Below are positions 1 to 9,056 of a stretch of 31,004 bases of DNA, one piece after another. The stretch is from UPXZ01 sp964541615. GTDB taxonomy: Bacteria; Bacteroidota; Bacteroidia; Bacteroidales; Paludibacteraceae. The notes beneath the pieces are model-generated. The model had not been told where the DNA came from and made no database searches. It saw only the letters and a program-made list of their open reading frames with translations. The stretch covers positions 1-31,004 of the forward strand of contig CAZIRA010000021.1 of NCBI GenBank assembly GCA_964541615.1, in the 5' to 3' direction. The translations under genes and the position numbers were made by a program. Numbering within the stretch: the first letter of the stretch is position 1; the number at the start of each line of letters is the position of its first letter.

Positions 1-55
1 AACCCAGGACCCCATCCTTAAAAGGGATGTGCTCTACCTGCTGAGCTACTGAATC
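1..55 (-). tRNA. tRNA-Lys (anticodon TTT), 3' part cut by window edge
   Basis: Read on the minus strand, the acceptor strand is 55-49, the D-stem GCTC/GAGC follows, and the anticodon arm is CATCC, loop CTTTTAA, GGATG, with anticodon TTT at 22-20. This decodes lysine. The T-arm and 3' acceptor lie beyond the window start, so only the first three quarters are seen. A Bacteroidota-type promoter lies just upstream at 104-74. Confidence 0.93.
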
Positions 56-73
56 ATTTTTCAAAAGCGGTTG

Positions 74-104
74 CAAAGATACAGCTTTTTTTCAAAAGTG
101 CAAG
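74..104 (-). promoter_or_regulatory. Promoter of tRNA-Lys
   Basis: On the minus strand a perfect TATCTTTG (-7 box, TAnnTTTG consensus of Bacteroidota sigma-ABfr) occupies 81-74. A TTG lies 20 nt upstream at 104-102, as expected for the -33 element. The predicted transcription start falls close to 67, leaving a leader of about ten bases before the tRNA 5' end at 55. Confidence 0.7.
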
Positions 105-238
105 CTATATTTTGAATTTTGAGTAAGAATTTCGGTTTATATGGCTTAAAAGTCGATGAGTATTGCTTTTTGTGAATGAAAAAATTGCATAAAAAAATAA
201 TATGTGTGAAAGAAAGAGTCAATTTTTATTTTTTTTTA

Positions 239-267
239 TTGCAAAACATTAAATTATAGTATCTTTG
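239..267 (+). promoter_or_regulatory. Promoter of the DUF21/CBS gene
   Basis: TATCTTTG at 260-267 is a perfect -7 box, with TTG at 239-241 separated by 18 nt as the candidate -33 element. It ends 32 nt upstream of the proposed TTG start codon at 300, leaving a short leader. Confidence 0.65.
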
Positions 268-299
268 CATAGTCGAAAAATTTAGAATTAAAATAATCA

Positions 300-1547
300 T
301 TGGACTTATTAGGTTACATATTGCTTTCGCTTTTGGGTGTGGTTTTTTTCTCTGGAATGGAAACTGCGTATCTTTCTGCCAACCGCCTTCGGTTTGAACT
401 GGCAAAAAAAGACAAGAGTCTCAATTCGTCGATTATTTCAATTTTCTACAATAATTCCCAGCAGTTTATTGCGACTATGTCGTTGGGAAAATACATCAGC
501 ATTGTGGTTTACGGTATGTTGATGATGATTTCCCTGAGCAAGCCATTCAATGCTATGGGAATTGGTTTCAGCCTTTTTCTGCAGATTATTGTTGCATCCA
601 CAATTCTGATAATAATCGGAGAGTTTCTGCCAAAAACCATTTTCAGATTCAATCCAAACTTGTGGATTCGTTTTTTCTCCTGGTTATTACTTGTGTTTTA
701 CATTGCACTTTATCCTGTTTCGTGGATCACTTCGTGGCTTTCGCTGAGGGTATTCAAAGTGCTGAAAACGGATATTCCAAAATCGGTGGAAGAAAATATT
801 TTTTCCAAAATTGATTTGAATTATCTCTTGCTGGAAAGTATGGATCCGAACGACGACATCAAGGAGCTTAACAACGAAGTGAAGATATTCAAAAAAGCGC
901 TTGATTTTTCTACCGTAAAGCTCCGGGATTGCTACGTGCCTCGCACTGAGATGGTTGCTTTGGAATACGATGTGAATGTGAATGCGCTGAAACAGACTTT
1001 TATTGAAACCGGTCTCTCAAAAATCTTGATATACAAGGAAGATATTGATAATATAGTAGGATACATCCACTCTTCAGAGATGTTTAAGCATCAAAAAAAT
1101 TGGGTGAAACACATCAAGACCATTCCGTTCGTACCGGAAAACATGGCCGCGCAGAAGCTGATGAAAATCTTCATGGCTCAAAAAAAAAGCATAGCCGTGG
1201 TGGTAGACGAATTTGGTGGAACTGCCGGAATCGTAACGCTGGAAGATATTGTGGAACAGATATTTGGAGATATTGAGGACGAACACGATATCCGCGATTA
1301 TACGGCGGAGCAAACCGGCGAAAATGAGTATCTTTTCTCGGGAAGACTCGAAGTTGAAGAGGCCAACAAACTGTTCAGTCTGAATATCCCTTTGTCCGAA
1401 GAATACACAACCATAGCAGGGTTTATTCTTCAAGCACATCAGCATTTTCCAAAATTGAACGAGATAATCCGGGTAGAAAAATTTACTTTCAAAACTGTAA
1501 AAGTCACCAACAATAGAATTGAATTGGTGAAAATGCAGATAAACTGA
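300..1547 (+). CDS. Hemolysin/CorC-family membrane protein (DUF21 + CBS pair + CorC_HlyC domain)
   Basis: The protein has 415 aa. Residues 1-150 hold the DUF21 membrane domain with about four hydrophobic segments and the family motif FSGMETAYLSAN near residue 18. Two CBS domains span about 205-330 (one ends in VVVDEFGGTAGIVTLEDIVEQIFG). A C-terminal CorC_HlyC transporter-associated domain covers about 335-412. The family includes CNNM/CorC proteins linked to Mg2+ efflux or homeostasis, and GldE-like proteins of Bacteroidota; which one this is cannot be decided. The start is TTG at 300, because a TAA lies two codons upstream in frame and the next ATG (the M of METAYL) would cut into the conserved motif. 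A PpiD-like foldase follows, separated by two hairpin terminators, so the gene is probably transcribed alone. Confidence 0.88.
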   Translation: MDLLGYILLSLLGVVFFSGMETAYLSANRLRFELAKKDKSLNSSIISIFYNNSQQFIATMSLGKYISIVVYGMLMMISLSKPFNAMGIGFSLFLQIIVASTILIIIGEFLPKTIFRFNPNLWIRFFSWLLLVFYIALYPVSWITSWLSLRVFKVLKTDIPKSVEENIFSKIDLNYLLLESMDPNDDIKELNNEVKIFKKALDFSTVKLRDCYVPRTEMVALEYDVNVNALKQTFIETGLSKILIYKEDIDNIVGYIHSSEMFKHQKNWVKHIKTIPFVPENMAAQKLMKIFMAQKKSIAVVVDEFGGTAGIVTLEDIVEQIFGDIEDEHDIRDYTAEQTGENEYLFSGRLEVEEANKLFSLNIPLSEEYTTIAGFILQAHQHFPKLNEIIRVEKFTFKTVKVTNNRIELVKMQIN

Positions 1548-1626
1548 TTTTTTTTTTGAGAAGTTTGCTGAATTTTTGGCTTTCTCGATTATTGATTGGA
1601 AAATCATTCTTTGCTACTAAACAAGC

Positions 1627-1659
1627 AGGTTTCAGGCGTTGCTCTGAACCTATTTTTTT
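1627..1659 (+). terminator. Rho-independent terminator after the DUF21/CBS gene
   Basis: The arms AGGTT-CAG and CTG-AACCT (one bulged T) form an 8-bp stem around an 8-nt loop, followed after one base by seven T at 1653-1659. Confidence 0.55.
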
Positions 1660-1694
1660 GATATAAAACGGGGCTTAAATAAATATTATATATT

Positions 1695-1722
1695 AAAATG
1701 CACGTCAAATGCATTTTTTTTT
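1695..1722 (+). terminator. Second terminator upstream of ppiD
   Basis: Perfect 8-bp stem AAAATGCA / TGCATTTT with a 7-nt loop (1703-1709) and a T-run to 1722. It lies 36 nt after the first terminator, so the two would work in tandem to insulate ppiD. Confidence 0.55.
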
Positions 1723-1723
1723 G

Positions 1724-1731
1724 TAAATTCG
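1724..1731 (+). promoter_or_regulatory. Possible -7 box of ppiD
   Basis: TAAATTCG differs from TAnnTTTG at one position and directly follows the tandem terminators, 57 nt before the ppiD ATG. No clear -33 element is seen because the region is a T-tract. Confidence 0.35.
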
Positions 1732-1788
1732 TGCCCTCAAAATAAAATGAAAATTAATCTCAACTTTATAACCTTTTTGACTTAAAAA

Positions 1789-3909
1789 ATGGCAACTTTA
1801 CAAAGCATTAGAAACAAAGGAGTTTTATTGGCAGTCGTGATAGGTGTGGCACTTTTGGCATTTATCATCGGCGACTTTTTAAATTCAGGCTCAACACTTT
1901 TTCATCAATCAAAACAAAACGTAGCTGAAATCAACGGCGAAAAGATCAATATACAAGCCTACCAGGAAGCAATTGATCAGATGAATACGGTTTATAAAAT
2001 CGAATCGGGAAGAAGCGACTTCAACGAAAACGAAATGTCTCAACTTCGTACTCAGGTTTGGGAAAACATGATCAACGAACGTGTATTGAGAGCTGAAGCT
2101 GCCAAAATGGGACTTACCGTTAGCACAGAAGAATTGCGCGACAAATTGATTGGCAAAAACATCCACTCGCTGATTTTACAACGTCCTGCATTCATGGATC
2201 CTCAGACCGGACAGTTCAGCCAGGCTGCATTGCTTCAGTTCTACAACAGCGTATTCGATGATAACGTTCCGCAGGAATCACAAGATCAACTTCGCGAAGC
2301 AAAATCATACTGGTTGTTTTGGGAAAATGCAGTGAAAAACTCCATTCTTCAAGACAAATATCTCGCATTGATTGGAAAATCTGTGGGAGCCAACAGCATA
2401 GAAGCTAAATACAACTACGATGCTCGTAAATTGACAGGAGATATCAGCTATGTGATGCAGCCTTATACTTCTGTTTCTGACTCAGCTGTAAATGTTTCTG
2501 ATGCAGAATTGAAAACCCGTTACGAAAAAGTAAAAGAACTTTACAAGCAAGAAGCAAACCGCTCCATTTCGTATGTTGCCTTTGACGTTGAACCACTTGA
2601 AGAAGACTTCCAGGAAGCGCAAGAGTGGATGAATAAAGTAAGCGAGGAATTCAAAACTACAACCGATGTTGCAGGTTTGGTAAATGCTGAATCTGACATC
2701 ACTTATGACGAAAAACAAACTTATTCAAGCCAAACAGTTCCAGCAAGCTTAAAAGAATTTGCATTCAGCAATGGAACCGGAGCGATTTACGGACCGGTTT
2801 TTCAAAACAACACACACACCATTGCTAAAATCATGCAGTCTGGCATTATGGAGTCTGACTCTGTAAAATTGCGCCACATCGTGCTTGCACCAAATAGCGA
2901 TGCAAAAGCAGACAGCATTATTAATGCAATTAAAGGTGGATTAAGTTTTGCAGATGCAGCTCGCCAAAACTCATTGGCTCAGCAAACAGCGGCTGCTGGC
3001 GGCGAAGTGGGATGGATTACCCGTAGCATGGTTGGTGCAGAAATTTCTGATCCTGCATTTGCAAGAGGTGCAAATGATATTTTCAAAGTGAGCAATATGC
3101 AAGGTGTTCAGATTTTCCAGGTAATGGAAAAAACTCCTGCCCGTCCTAAAGTAAAATTGGCTATCCTGGAACGCAAAGTAACTCCAAGCAACCAGTCTTA
3201 CAGTAAACTTTTCAATGAAGCAAAACAATTTGCTGCAGCAAGTAGTGACCAAAAGAAATTCGAAGAAATTGCAAAAGAAAAAGGATATGTGGTTCGTCCA
3301 TCAATGGGACTGACCAAAAATTCTGACAACGTGGATATGATTCCTCAGTCAAGACAAGTTGTACGATGGGCATTTGAAAATGGAAAAGGAAAAGTTTCAG
3401 ACGTGTTTGATTGTGATAGAAACACATACGTAGTTGCTACAGTAACTGAAATCAATGAAAAAGGTTTCCGCAGCTTGGAACAAGTAAAACCGCAGCTGAG
3501 AGCTGAGTTGGTAAAAGAGAAAAAAGCTGAAGTTATCAAAAAACAACTGGTTGATCTTCTTACCAAAAATCCAACTATCGAAGGTCTTGCAGCTTCTATC
3601 GGTACCGAAGTGAAAACGGCACCTGCTGTTAACTTTGCTTCATTCCAATTTGGTGATGCAGGTATGGAGCCATACATAATCGGTAAAGCAAGCGTTACAG
3701 AACCGGGAAAAATCACTGCTCCTTTGAAAGGTGAAACAGGTGTGTTTGTTCTTGTTCCGCAAGCAAAACAATCTGACGCAACTCCTTTTGATGCAAAACT
3801 GGAATCTGCTCAGCTTGACTACCGCACCGTACAATCATTGCCTTATGTGCTGATTCAAAAAATGAGAGACAAATACAAAGTAGTAGATAACAGATCAAAT
3901 TTCTATTAA
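1789..3909 (+). CDS. ppiD: PpiD-like periplasmic foldase (SurA_N + PPIC peptidyl-prolyl isomerase)
   Basis: The protein has 706 aa. A single N-terminal membrane anchor (about residues 10-31, after the short cytoplasmic MATLQSIRNKG) is followed by a SurA_N-type helical chaperone region to about 200. A parvulin PPIC domain starts at KLRHIVLAP near residue 360 and runs to about 460, with the GGEVGWI loop typical of parvulins. A long C-terminal chaperone-like part (about 460-700) follows. This is the PpiD architecture and is slightly longer than E. coli PpiD (623 aa). The expected role is assisting folding of exported proteins at the periplasmic face of the inner membrane. The ATG start is preceded by an A-rich leader. 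The gene ends in its own terminator and is monocistronic by context. Confidence 0.9.
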   Translation: MATLQSIRNKGVLLAVVIGVALLAFIIGDFLNSGSTLFHQSKQNVAEINGEKINIQAYQEAIDQMNTVYKIESGRSDFNENEMSQLRTQVWENMINERVLRAEAAKMGLTVSTEELRDKLIGKNIHSLILQRPAFMDPQTGQFSQAALLQFYNSVFDDNVPQESQDQLREAKSYWLFWENAVKNSILQDKYLALIGKSVGANSIEAKYNYDARKLTGDISYVMQPYTSVSDSAVNVSDAELKTRYEKVKELYKQEANRSISYVAFDVEPLEEDFQEAQEWMNKVSEEFKTTTDVAGLVNAESDITYDEKQTYSSQTVPASLKEFAFSNGTGAIYGPVFQNNTHTIAKIMQSGIMESDSVKLRHIVLAPNSDAKADSIINAIKGGLSFADAARQNSLAQQTAAAGGEVGWITRSMVGAEISDPAFARGANDIFKVSNMQGVQIFQVMEKTPARPKVKLAILERKVTPSNQSYSKLFNEAKQFAAASSDQKKFEEIAKEKGYVVRPSMGLTKNSDNVDMIPQSRQVVRWAFENGKGKVSDVFDCDRNTYVVATVTEINEKGFRSLEQVKPQLRAELVKEKKAEVIKKQLVDLLTKNPTIEGLAASIGTEVKTAPAVNFASFQFGDAGMEPYIIGKASVTEPGKITAPLKGETGVFVLVPQAKQSDATPFDAKLESAQLDYRTVQSLPYVLIQKMRDKYKVVDNRSNFY

Positions 3910-3934
3910 ATCTAAAACTCATTTAATATTATGT

Positions 3935-3970
3935 AAAAACGGGATGAACTTGCGTCATTCCGTTTTTGTT
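3935..3970 (+). terminator. Terminator of ppiD
   Basis: Thirteen-base arms AAAAACGGGATGA (3935-3947) and TCATTCCGTTTTT (3955-3967) pair with a single G-T wobble around a 7-nt loop and end in a T-rich tail. Confidence 0.75.
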
Positions 3971-3993
3971 TTACGTTAGATGTTGTAATTTTG
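3965..3993 (+). promoter_or_regulatory. Promoter of the amidase/golvesin gene
   Basis: TAATTTTG at 3986-3993 matches TAnnTTTG. TTTG at 3965-3968 lies 17 nt upstream, slightly short of the usual 19-21, and overlaps the tail of the ppiD terminator. The leader to the ATG at 4049 would be about 48 nt. Confidence 0.5.
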
Positions 3994-4048
3994 TAAACAT
4001 CAAGTTAAAAAAAAGGGGTAACAAGCTGTTTTCCCAATATTTATATCA

Positions 4049-7000
4049 ATGTCTGTTAGATTTCTTAAAATACTCATTTTAGCCGTTGTTCTGTTTTTTC
4101 CACTATCGTTGTTTTCCCAGGTTCCGTTGACAAAGATACTGGAAGATACGCTCACTGTTTTTGGAAAAAAATATGCCGATGTCGGTCAGGTGCGGATTTC
4201 TAAAATCACGCCGCTTCCAGCTGTAAAACGTCTGACAATAACAACTAATCCTGCTTTGAGTTATCTTCCGTTGCGCCCAAATAATGTCGATTCTATCTAT
4301 GATCTGGTGCGTAAATTGACAAGCTCGGATTATCCGGATTACACACTATCCATTCTTTCAAACGATCGGGAGATTTCGGATCTGATTCCGGGTTACTATC
4401 GGAAAAGCGGTCGCAGTCAATTGGCAAGATTCGTAGTCGCTCCCTCGCAATATCCGCTGATAAGAAATATTTCTTCACCGAATAAAGTCACCCACGGGCT
4501 TCAAAACCGCCATTTGGCAGTCTGGCAAAGCCACGGCCGCTATTATAATCAGACGCGGGAAGAGTGGATGTGGCAGCGCCCGGTGATGTTTTCAACCGTA
4601 GAAGATTTGTACACGCAGGCTTATGTGCTTCCTTTTTTGGTGCCAATGCTTGAAAATGCCGGTGCCAATGTGCTTCTTCCCCGCGAGCGCGACACACAGG
4701 TCAATGAAGTGATCGTTGACAATGATAAAAGAAGCCCCTTAAACTCAGAGTTTAATGCCATTGATGGCAGTAAAAAATGGATTAAAGGCTCTTTGCCCGG
4801 CTTTGGAGATATGAAAGAGAGCTACCTTCACAAAGAGAATCCATTTCGGATGGGAACTTACATGCAGGTAAATTCAACGAAAGAAACAACGAGAAACGCC
4901 GTTGCTCAGTGGATTCCGGAAATTCCGTCATCAGGGAAATATGCTGTTTATGTTTCCTATAAAACTTTGCCTAACAGCACTCGCGATGCACGCTACACAG
5001 TACGTCACACAGGTGGATTAACTGATTTTTCCGTCAATCAAAACATGGGTGGGGGCACCTGGATTTACCTTGGACATTTTGAGTTTGAAAAAGGAAAGGA
5101 GAATAAGCAAGGTGTGTTTCTTACCAACTTTAGTTCTGAGAATGATAGAGTCATTACTGCTGACGCCGTAAAGATAGGTGGAGGCATGGGAAATATTTCT
5201 CGTAAGCGTTCAGACCAAACAATTAGAACTTACGTAGGGAAAGGAAAAAAACGGAGGCTTCAGACTTCTGTGAAAAAATTCACCAACTATTCTACCAGCC
5301 GTTATCCCAGGTTTACCGAGGGAGCACGCTACTGGCTTCAGTGGGCGGGTGTACCTGATACGATTTACAGCCGTACCGATGGTGCCAACGATTATTCGGA
5401 TGATTTTCAGTCGCGCGGTTTCTGGGTGAATTATTTGGCTGGCGGATCGTCTGTACTTCCTTCAAAACCTGGTTTGAATATCCCGATTGACATGGCTTTT
5501 GCTTTTCATACCGATGCCGGATTGAGAGGTAATGATTCGATTTTAGGTACGCTGGCCATTTTTACCGTTGAAAATACGGAGAAAAAATCCACCTACGCCA
5601 GTGCAAAATCCCGCTGGAATGCACGTGAAATGACCGATATCATTCAATCTCAGATTACGGATGACCTTAAGCGGACGTTTAATCCTCAATGGAACAGGAG
5701 AGGATTGTGGAATAGAAATTACAGTGAATCGCGAGTGCCTGAAGTCCCAACGATGCTTTTGGAAATGCTTTCGCATCAGAATTTTGGAGATATGCGCTAC
5801 GGACACGATCCGCGATTCCGGTTTACCGTGAGCCGTGCCATCTACAAAGGGATGCTGCGCTACCTGGCTGTTGCTAATGATTTTGAATATGTTGTTCAAC
5901 CACTGCCGGTGGAAAGTTTCAATACCCGATTTGTGTCTGACAATGAAGTGAAGCTATCCTGGCATCCAACTCCAGATCCGCTTGAGACTTCGGCAAAACC
6001 TGATTCTTACATCGTTTATACCCGGATGGATAATGGCGGTTTTGACAACGGAATTTTGGTGAATACTAATTCGTACATTCGTAAAATTGAAAAGGGGAAA
6101 ATTTACAGTTTCAAGATAGAGGCAGTGAATAAAGGCGGAAAAAGTTTTCCATCGGAGATTTTATCAGTTTACAAAGCTCCAAACAATAATCCAACAGTTT
6201 TAATTGTAAATGGATTTACAAGAATTTCAGGACCTGAAGATTTTTCAGTAGGAGCTGATGTAGCAGGTTTCAATGAAACGTATGATGCCGGAGTTCCCTA
6301 TATTTCGGATATCAGCTATACCGGTCGACAAACCGAATTCAGAAGATACAAACCTTATGTCAACGATGAAAATGTAGGATTTGGAGCAAGTAATCGGGAT
6401 ATGGAGAACAAAGAAATCGCAGGAAACACTTTCGATTATCCGTATATTCATGGAAAAGCGATAAAAGCGGCAGGTTTTTCATTTGTTTCAACCGGCAAGA
6501 AGTCGGTCTTAAAATCAGAAGTCAAACTTCACAATTACAAAATCGTTGACTTAATTTTAGGGAAAGAAAGACAACGTTCGCGGTTGTTTGACTCTTCCAA
6601 AATTGATTTCAAAACCTTCGAACCTGAAATGCGGAAAGCGATCATGCAATTGACCGATTCGGGAGGAAATATCTTGGTCAGTGGATCCAATATGGTTTCT
6701 GATCTTGTCCTGGCAGGAAACAGCATGACAACGGAGAGATTATTTATGGAAAAGACGCTTAAAATCCGTTGGACTGCCGACAAAGTTAACGACTTGAGCC
6801 AGGTCAGCTTTCACATTTCGCCGCTGAAGGAAATACCAGATAACCTCCGCTTGGCATTCTATTCATCTCCCAATGAGAAATCGTATTACGTGGAGGCGCC
6901 GGATGTGGTAATTCCATCGGATATCCGTGCAGTAAAGATTTGTGAATACGAACAAAATAATTCGAGTGCCGGCATAGCCTACAAAGAAAAATATGGCGTT

Positions 7001-7096
7001 TGTGCATTCGGTTTCCCGTTTGAAACTATTCAGAGTGAGGATGATAGAGACAGACTAATGCGGAGTGTGTTGACTTTTTTTACCCGACATTACTAA
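4049..7096 (+). CDS. Secreted N-acetylmuramoyl-L-alanine amidase-like protein with inserted golvesin-like domain and FnIII domain
   Basis: The protein has 1015 aa. A signal peptide covers about 1-23, ending LSLFSQ. Residues 155-220 and 480-615 together resemble one Amidase_3 fold: H162 in SHGRYY, E213 in the ENAGANVLLPRERD stretch, H487 in AFHTDAG, and E572 in LLEMLSHQNFGD followed by a helix ending YKGMLRYLA. These match the Zn ligands and catalytic Glu region of that family. Between the halves, about 255-395, sits a beta-rich domain with SGKYAVYVSYKT and ITADAVKIGGG, as in golvesin/xanthan-lyase-like modules. A fibronectin III domain spans about 622-715. The last 300 residues (from PTVLIVNGF) look like a flavodoxin/GATase-like alpha-beta domain of unknown role. 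Relatives in Bacteroidales are labelled putative xanthan lyase; the amidase reading is my inference. It probably acts on peptidoglycan or a polysaccharide in the periplasm or at the surface. Confidence 0.75.
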   Translation: MSVRFLKILILAVVLFFPLSLFSQVPLTKILEDTLTVFGKKYADVGQVRISKITPLPAVKRLTITTNPALSYLPLRPNNVDSIYDLVRKLTSSDYPDYTLSILSNDREISDLIPGYYRKSGRSQLARFVVAPSQYPLIRNISSPNKVTHGLQNRHLAVWQSHGRYYNQTREEWMWQRPVMFSTVEDLYTQAYVLPFLVPMLENAGANVLLPRERDTQVNEVIVDNDKRSPLNSEFNAIDGSKKWIKGSLPGFGDMKESYLHKENPFRMGTYMQVNSTKETTRNAVAQWIPEIPSSGKYAVYVSYKTLPNSTRDARYTVRHTGGLTDFSVNQNMGGGTWIYLGHFEFEKGKENKQGVFLTNFSSENDRVITADAVKIGGGMGNISRKRSDQTIRTYVGKGKKRRLQTSVKKFTNYSTSRYPRFTEGARYWLQWAGVPDTIYSRTDGANDYSDDFQSRGFWVNYLAGGSSVLPSKPGLNIPIDMAFAFHTDAGLRGNDSILGTLAIFTVENTEKKSTYASAKSRWNAREMTDIIQSQITDDLKRTFNPQWNRRGLWNRNYSESRVPEVPTMLLEMLSHQNFGDMRYGHDPRFRFTVSRAIYKGMLRYLAVANDFEYVVQPLPVESFNTRFVSDNEVKLSWHPTPDPLETSAKPDSYIVYTRMDNGGFDNGILVNTNSYIRKIEKGKIYSFKIEAVNKGGKSFPSEILSVYKAPNNNPTVLIVNGFTRISGPEDFSVGADVAGFNETYDAGVPYISDISYTGRQTEFRRYKPYVNDENVGFGASNRDMENKEIAGNTFDYPYIHGKAIKAAGFSFVSTGKKSVLKSEVKLHNYKIVDLILGKERQRSRLFDSSKIDFKTFEPEMRKAIMQLTDSGGNILVSGSNMVSDLVLAGNSMTTERLFMEKTLKIRWTADKVNDLSQVSFHISPLKEIPDNLRLAFYSSPNEKSYYVEAPDVVIPSDIRAVKICEYEQNNSSAGIAYKEKYGVCAFGFPFETIQSEDDRDRLMRSVLTFFTRHY

Positions 7097-7245
7097 AAGT
7101 TAAATTTTCGAATGAAGCTATTAGTTTGAATCCTTTTGATTATTGAAACTTTGGAATTTTGAAAATAATGCATCAATTCAAGCTGATCTCGAAATTTTTA
7201 TCTATTTTTGATGCCTCAAATTAAAGTTTGAAATAAAAATTACAC

Positions 7246-8322
7246 ATGGAACCAGATAAAATAATTATTGGAATCACTCACGGAGATATTAACGGAATTG
7301 GGTATGAAGTGATACTCAAATCGCTGAATGACAGCAGGGTAGCGGAGATGTTTGTCCCTGTGATTTATGGTTCTTCCAAATTAGTGGGGTATTACAAAAA
7401 AGCCCTAGATCTTCAGTCGTTTAACCCGAATGTGATCAATTCTGCAGAGCAGGCAAACACAAAGCGTATCAATCTGATCAACTGTGTAGACGACGATATC
7501 AAAGTGGAAATAGGGCAGTCCACGCCGGAAGCCGGACAGGCAGCGCTTGCTGCACTTCAAAGAGCTACTGAAGATTTGAAAAAAGGAACAATTCACGCTC
7601 TAGTGACTGCACCGATCAACAAAAACAACATCCAATCCGATACATTCAATTTTCCCGGACATACAGAGTATCTTGAAGAGAAATTTGGAGAAAAATCATC
7701 TTCACTGATGATGCTTGTAAGCGATGAAATCCGTATAGCCGTTGTTACAGGACACGTTCCAATCAACAAGGTTTCTGAGAGAATAACAGAAGAGCTGGTT
7801 CTCAAAAAACTTGCCATTCTGAACGAATCCCTAAAAAAAGACTTCACGATAATACGTCCGCGTATAGCTGTGCTTGGACTCAATCCTCACGCAGGTGATG
7901 GAGGCGTAATCGGAGACGAAGAGCATCAAATCATAGAACCTGCATTGCGTAAAGCGGAAGAAATGGGAATTATGTGCTTCGGTCCGTATCCTGCCGATGG
8001 TTTTTTTGGAGCAGGAACTTATAAGAAATTTGATGCTGTGCTGGCCATGTACCACGATCAGGGTTTAATTCCTTTCAAAAGCATGTCGATGGAAACAGGC
8101 GTTAATTACACCGCCGGACTACCTGTAATCCGTACTTCGCCGGACCACGGCACTGCTTACGACCTGGCAGGACAGAATCTTGCTTCCGAAGTTTCATTTC
8201 AGCATGCGCTTTATCTTGCCTGTGATATTTATCGGAATAGAAAACTAAACGAAGAAATTTCTGTCAATCCGTTACCAATTTCAGAAAACAGAAAAGATAA
8301 CAGAAAGAATATCATCGAATAA
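7246..8322 (+). CDS. pdxA: 4-hydroxythreonine-4-phosphate dehydrogenase PdxA
   Basis: The protein has 358 aa. It would oxidise 4-phosphohydroxy-L-threonine in the DXP-dependent pathway to pyridoxal phosphate, in the cytoplasm. The family motifs are all present: GITHGDINGIGYE at the N-terminus, TAPINKNN, PGHTEYL (H139), TGHVPI (H170), GLNPHAGDGG (H215) and MYHDQGLIPFK (H270). H170, H215 and H270 sit at a constant offset of +4 from the metal ligands of the E. coli enzyme (166, 211, 266). The C-terminal tail after about 340 is Asn/Arg/Lys rich and not conserved. The gene is convergent with ssb across a shared bidirectional terminator. No clear promoter is seen in the 149-nt upstream spacer. Confidence 0.96.
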   Translation: MEPDKIIIGITHGDINGIGYEVILKSLNDSRVAEMFVPVIYGSSKLVGYYKKALDLQSFNPNVINSAEQANTKRINLINCVDDDIKVEIGQSTPEAGQAALAALQRATEDLKKGTIHALVTAPINKNNIQSDTFNFPGHTEYLEEKFGEKSSSLMMLVSDEIRIAVVTGHVPINKVSERITEELVLKKLAILNESLKKDFTIIRPRIAVLGLNPHAGDGGVIGDEEHQIIEPALRKAEEMGIMCFGPYPADGFFGAGTYKKFDAVLAMYHDQGLIPFKSMSMETGVNYTAGLPVIRTSPDHGTAYDLAGQNLASEVSFQHALYLACDIYRNRKLNEEISVNPLPISENRKDNRKNIIE

Positions 8323-8376
8323 CTATTTCGGATTTTATTTACTAAAGGGAAATACTTGTGAATTTGAATAAAATAA

Positions 8377-8405
8377 AAAAGCATACAGAGAGTCTGTATG
8401 CTTTT
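8377..8405. terminator. Bidirectional terminator between pdxA and ssb
   Basis: Perfect 13-bp stem AAAAGCATACAGA / TCTGTATGCTTTT with the 3-nt loop GAG, flanked by A-runs on the left and T-runs on the right. It can therefore end transcription of both convergent genes. Confidence 0.85.
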
Positions 8406-8426
8406 CGTTTTTCTTACACTATTTGT

Positions 8427-8873
8427 TTAGAAAGGTAGATCGTCTTCGCCTTCCATTACTGGAGGTGCCGATTTCTCTGGACTTGGAGCATCCACAGCTG
8501 CATTTTTTGGAGTTACAGAAGCTTCACCTTCAGGTTGCTCCGGGCGTTTACCCAGAAGCTGGATTGTTTCTGCATAAATTTCGGTGGTATATCTTTTCAC
8601 ACCATCCTTTTCCCATGAACGAGTTTGAATTTTTCCTTCAATGTACAGCTGTGAGCCTTTTTTGATGTATTTCTCAGCCAGCTCAGCCAATCCTCTCCAT
8701 GCCACAATATTGTGCCATTCAGTTCTGTCAGGCACCTGTGTGCCGTTCTGCATCGTATAACCTCTCTCAGTGGTTGCCAACGGGAAGTTAGCGACAGCCA
8801 CGTTTTTGTCAAGATAGCGTACTTCGGGATCTTTTCCCACATTTCCTACTAAAATTGCTTTGTTGATAGACAT
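8427..8873 (-). CDS. ssb: Single-stranded DNA-binding protein
   Basis: The protein has 148 aa. The OB-fold covers about 1-108, beginning MSINKAILVGNVGKDPEVR, with the WHNIVAWRGLAELAEKYIKKGSQLYIEGK region that packs DNA and the tetramer core. A Pro/Glu/Ala-rich linker (about 110-138) leads to the acidic tip EGEDDLPF, the docking peptide for replication and repair partners. Length and tip are standard for Bacteroidota SSB. A -7 box lies upstream at 8924-8917, and the gene ends at the shared terminator with pdxA. Confidence 0.97.
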   Translation of the reverse strand: MSINKAILVGNVGKDPEVRYLDKNVAVANFPLATTERGYTMQNGTQVPDRTEWHNIVAWRGLAELAEKYIKKGSQLYIEGKIQTRSWEKDGVKRYTTEIYAETIQLLGKRPEQPEGEASVTPKNAAVDAPSPEKSAPPVMEGEDDLPF

Positions 8874-8916
8874 AATAAATAAGTAATTTGGTTAATATAT
8901 AAAACAATTTGCACGG

Positions 8917-8924
8917 CAAATATA
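8917..8924 (-). promoter_or_regulatory. -7 box of ssb
   Basis: TATATTTG on the minus strand matches TAnnTTTG, 43 nt upstream of the ssb ATG. A TTTAG about 20 nt further upstream is only a weak -33 candidate. Confidence 0.5.
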
Positions 8925-9018
8925 CAAGGTTTTTTCTGTTTTTCTAAACATTTAGAAAATATTTTGAATTTTCCATATTATTTATAAAATACGATGTTCT
9001 TATAACAAAAAGAAAGAG

Positions 9019-9026
9019 TAATTTTG
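9019..9026 (+). promoter_or_regulatory. -7 box of nagB
   Basis: TAATTTTG matches TAnnTTTG and ends 30 nt upstream of the nagB ATG. No convincing -33 element is visible. Confidence 0.5.
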
Positions 9027-9056
9027 TAGTCAATATTAATTTAACAATAGAGAAAA

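Noticed and set aside
1074..1607. Minus-strand open frame opposite the CBS/CorC region
   Set aside because: It mirrors a conserved coding region, and no start signal or known family is visible.
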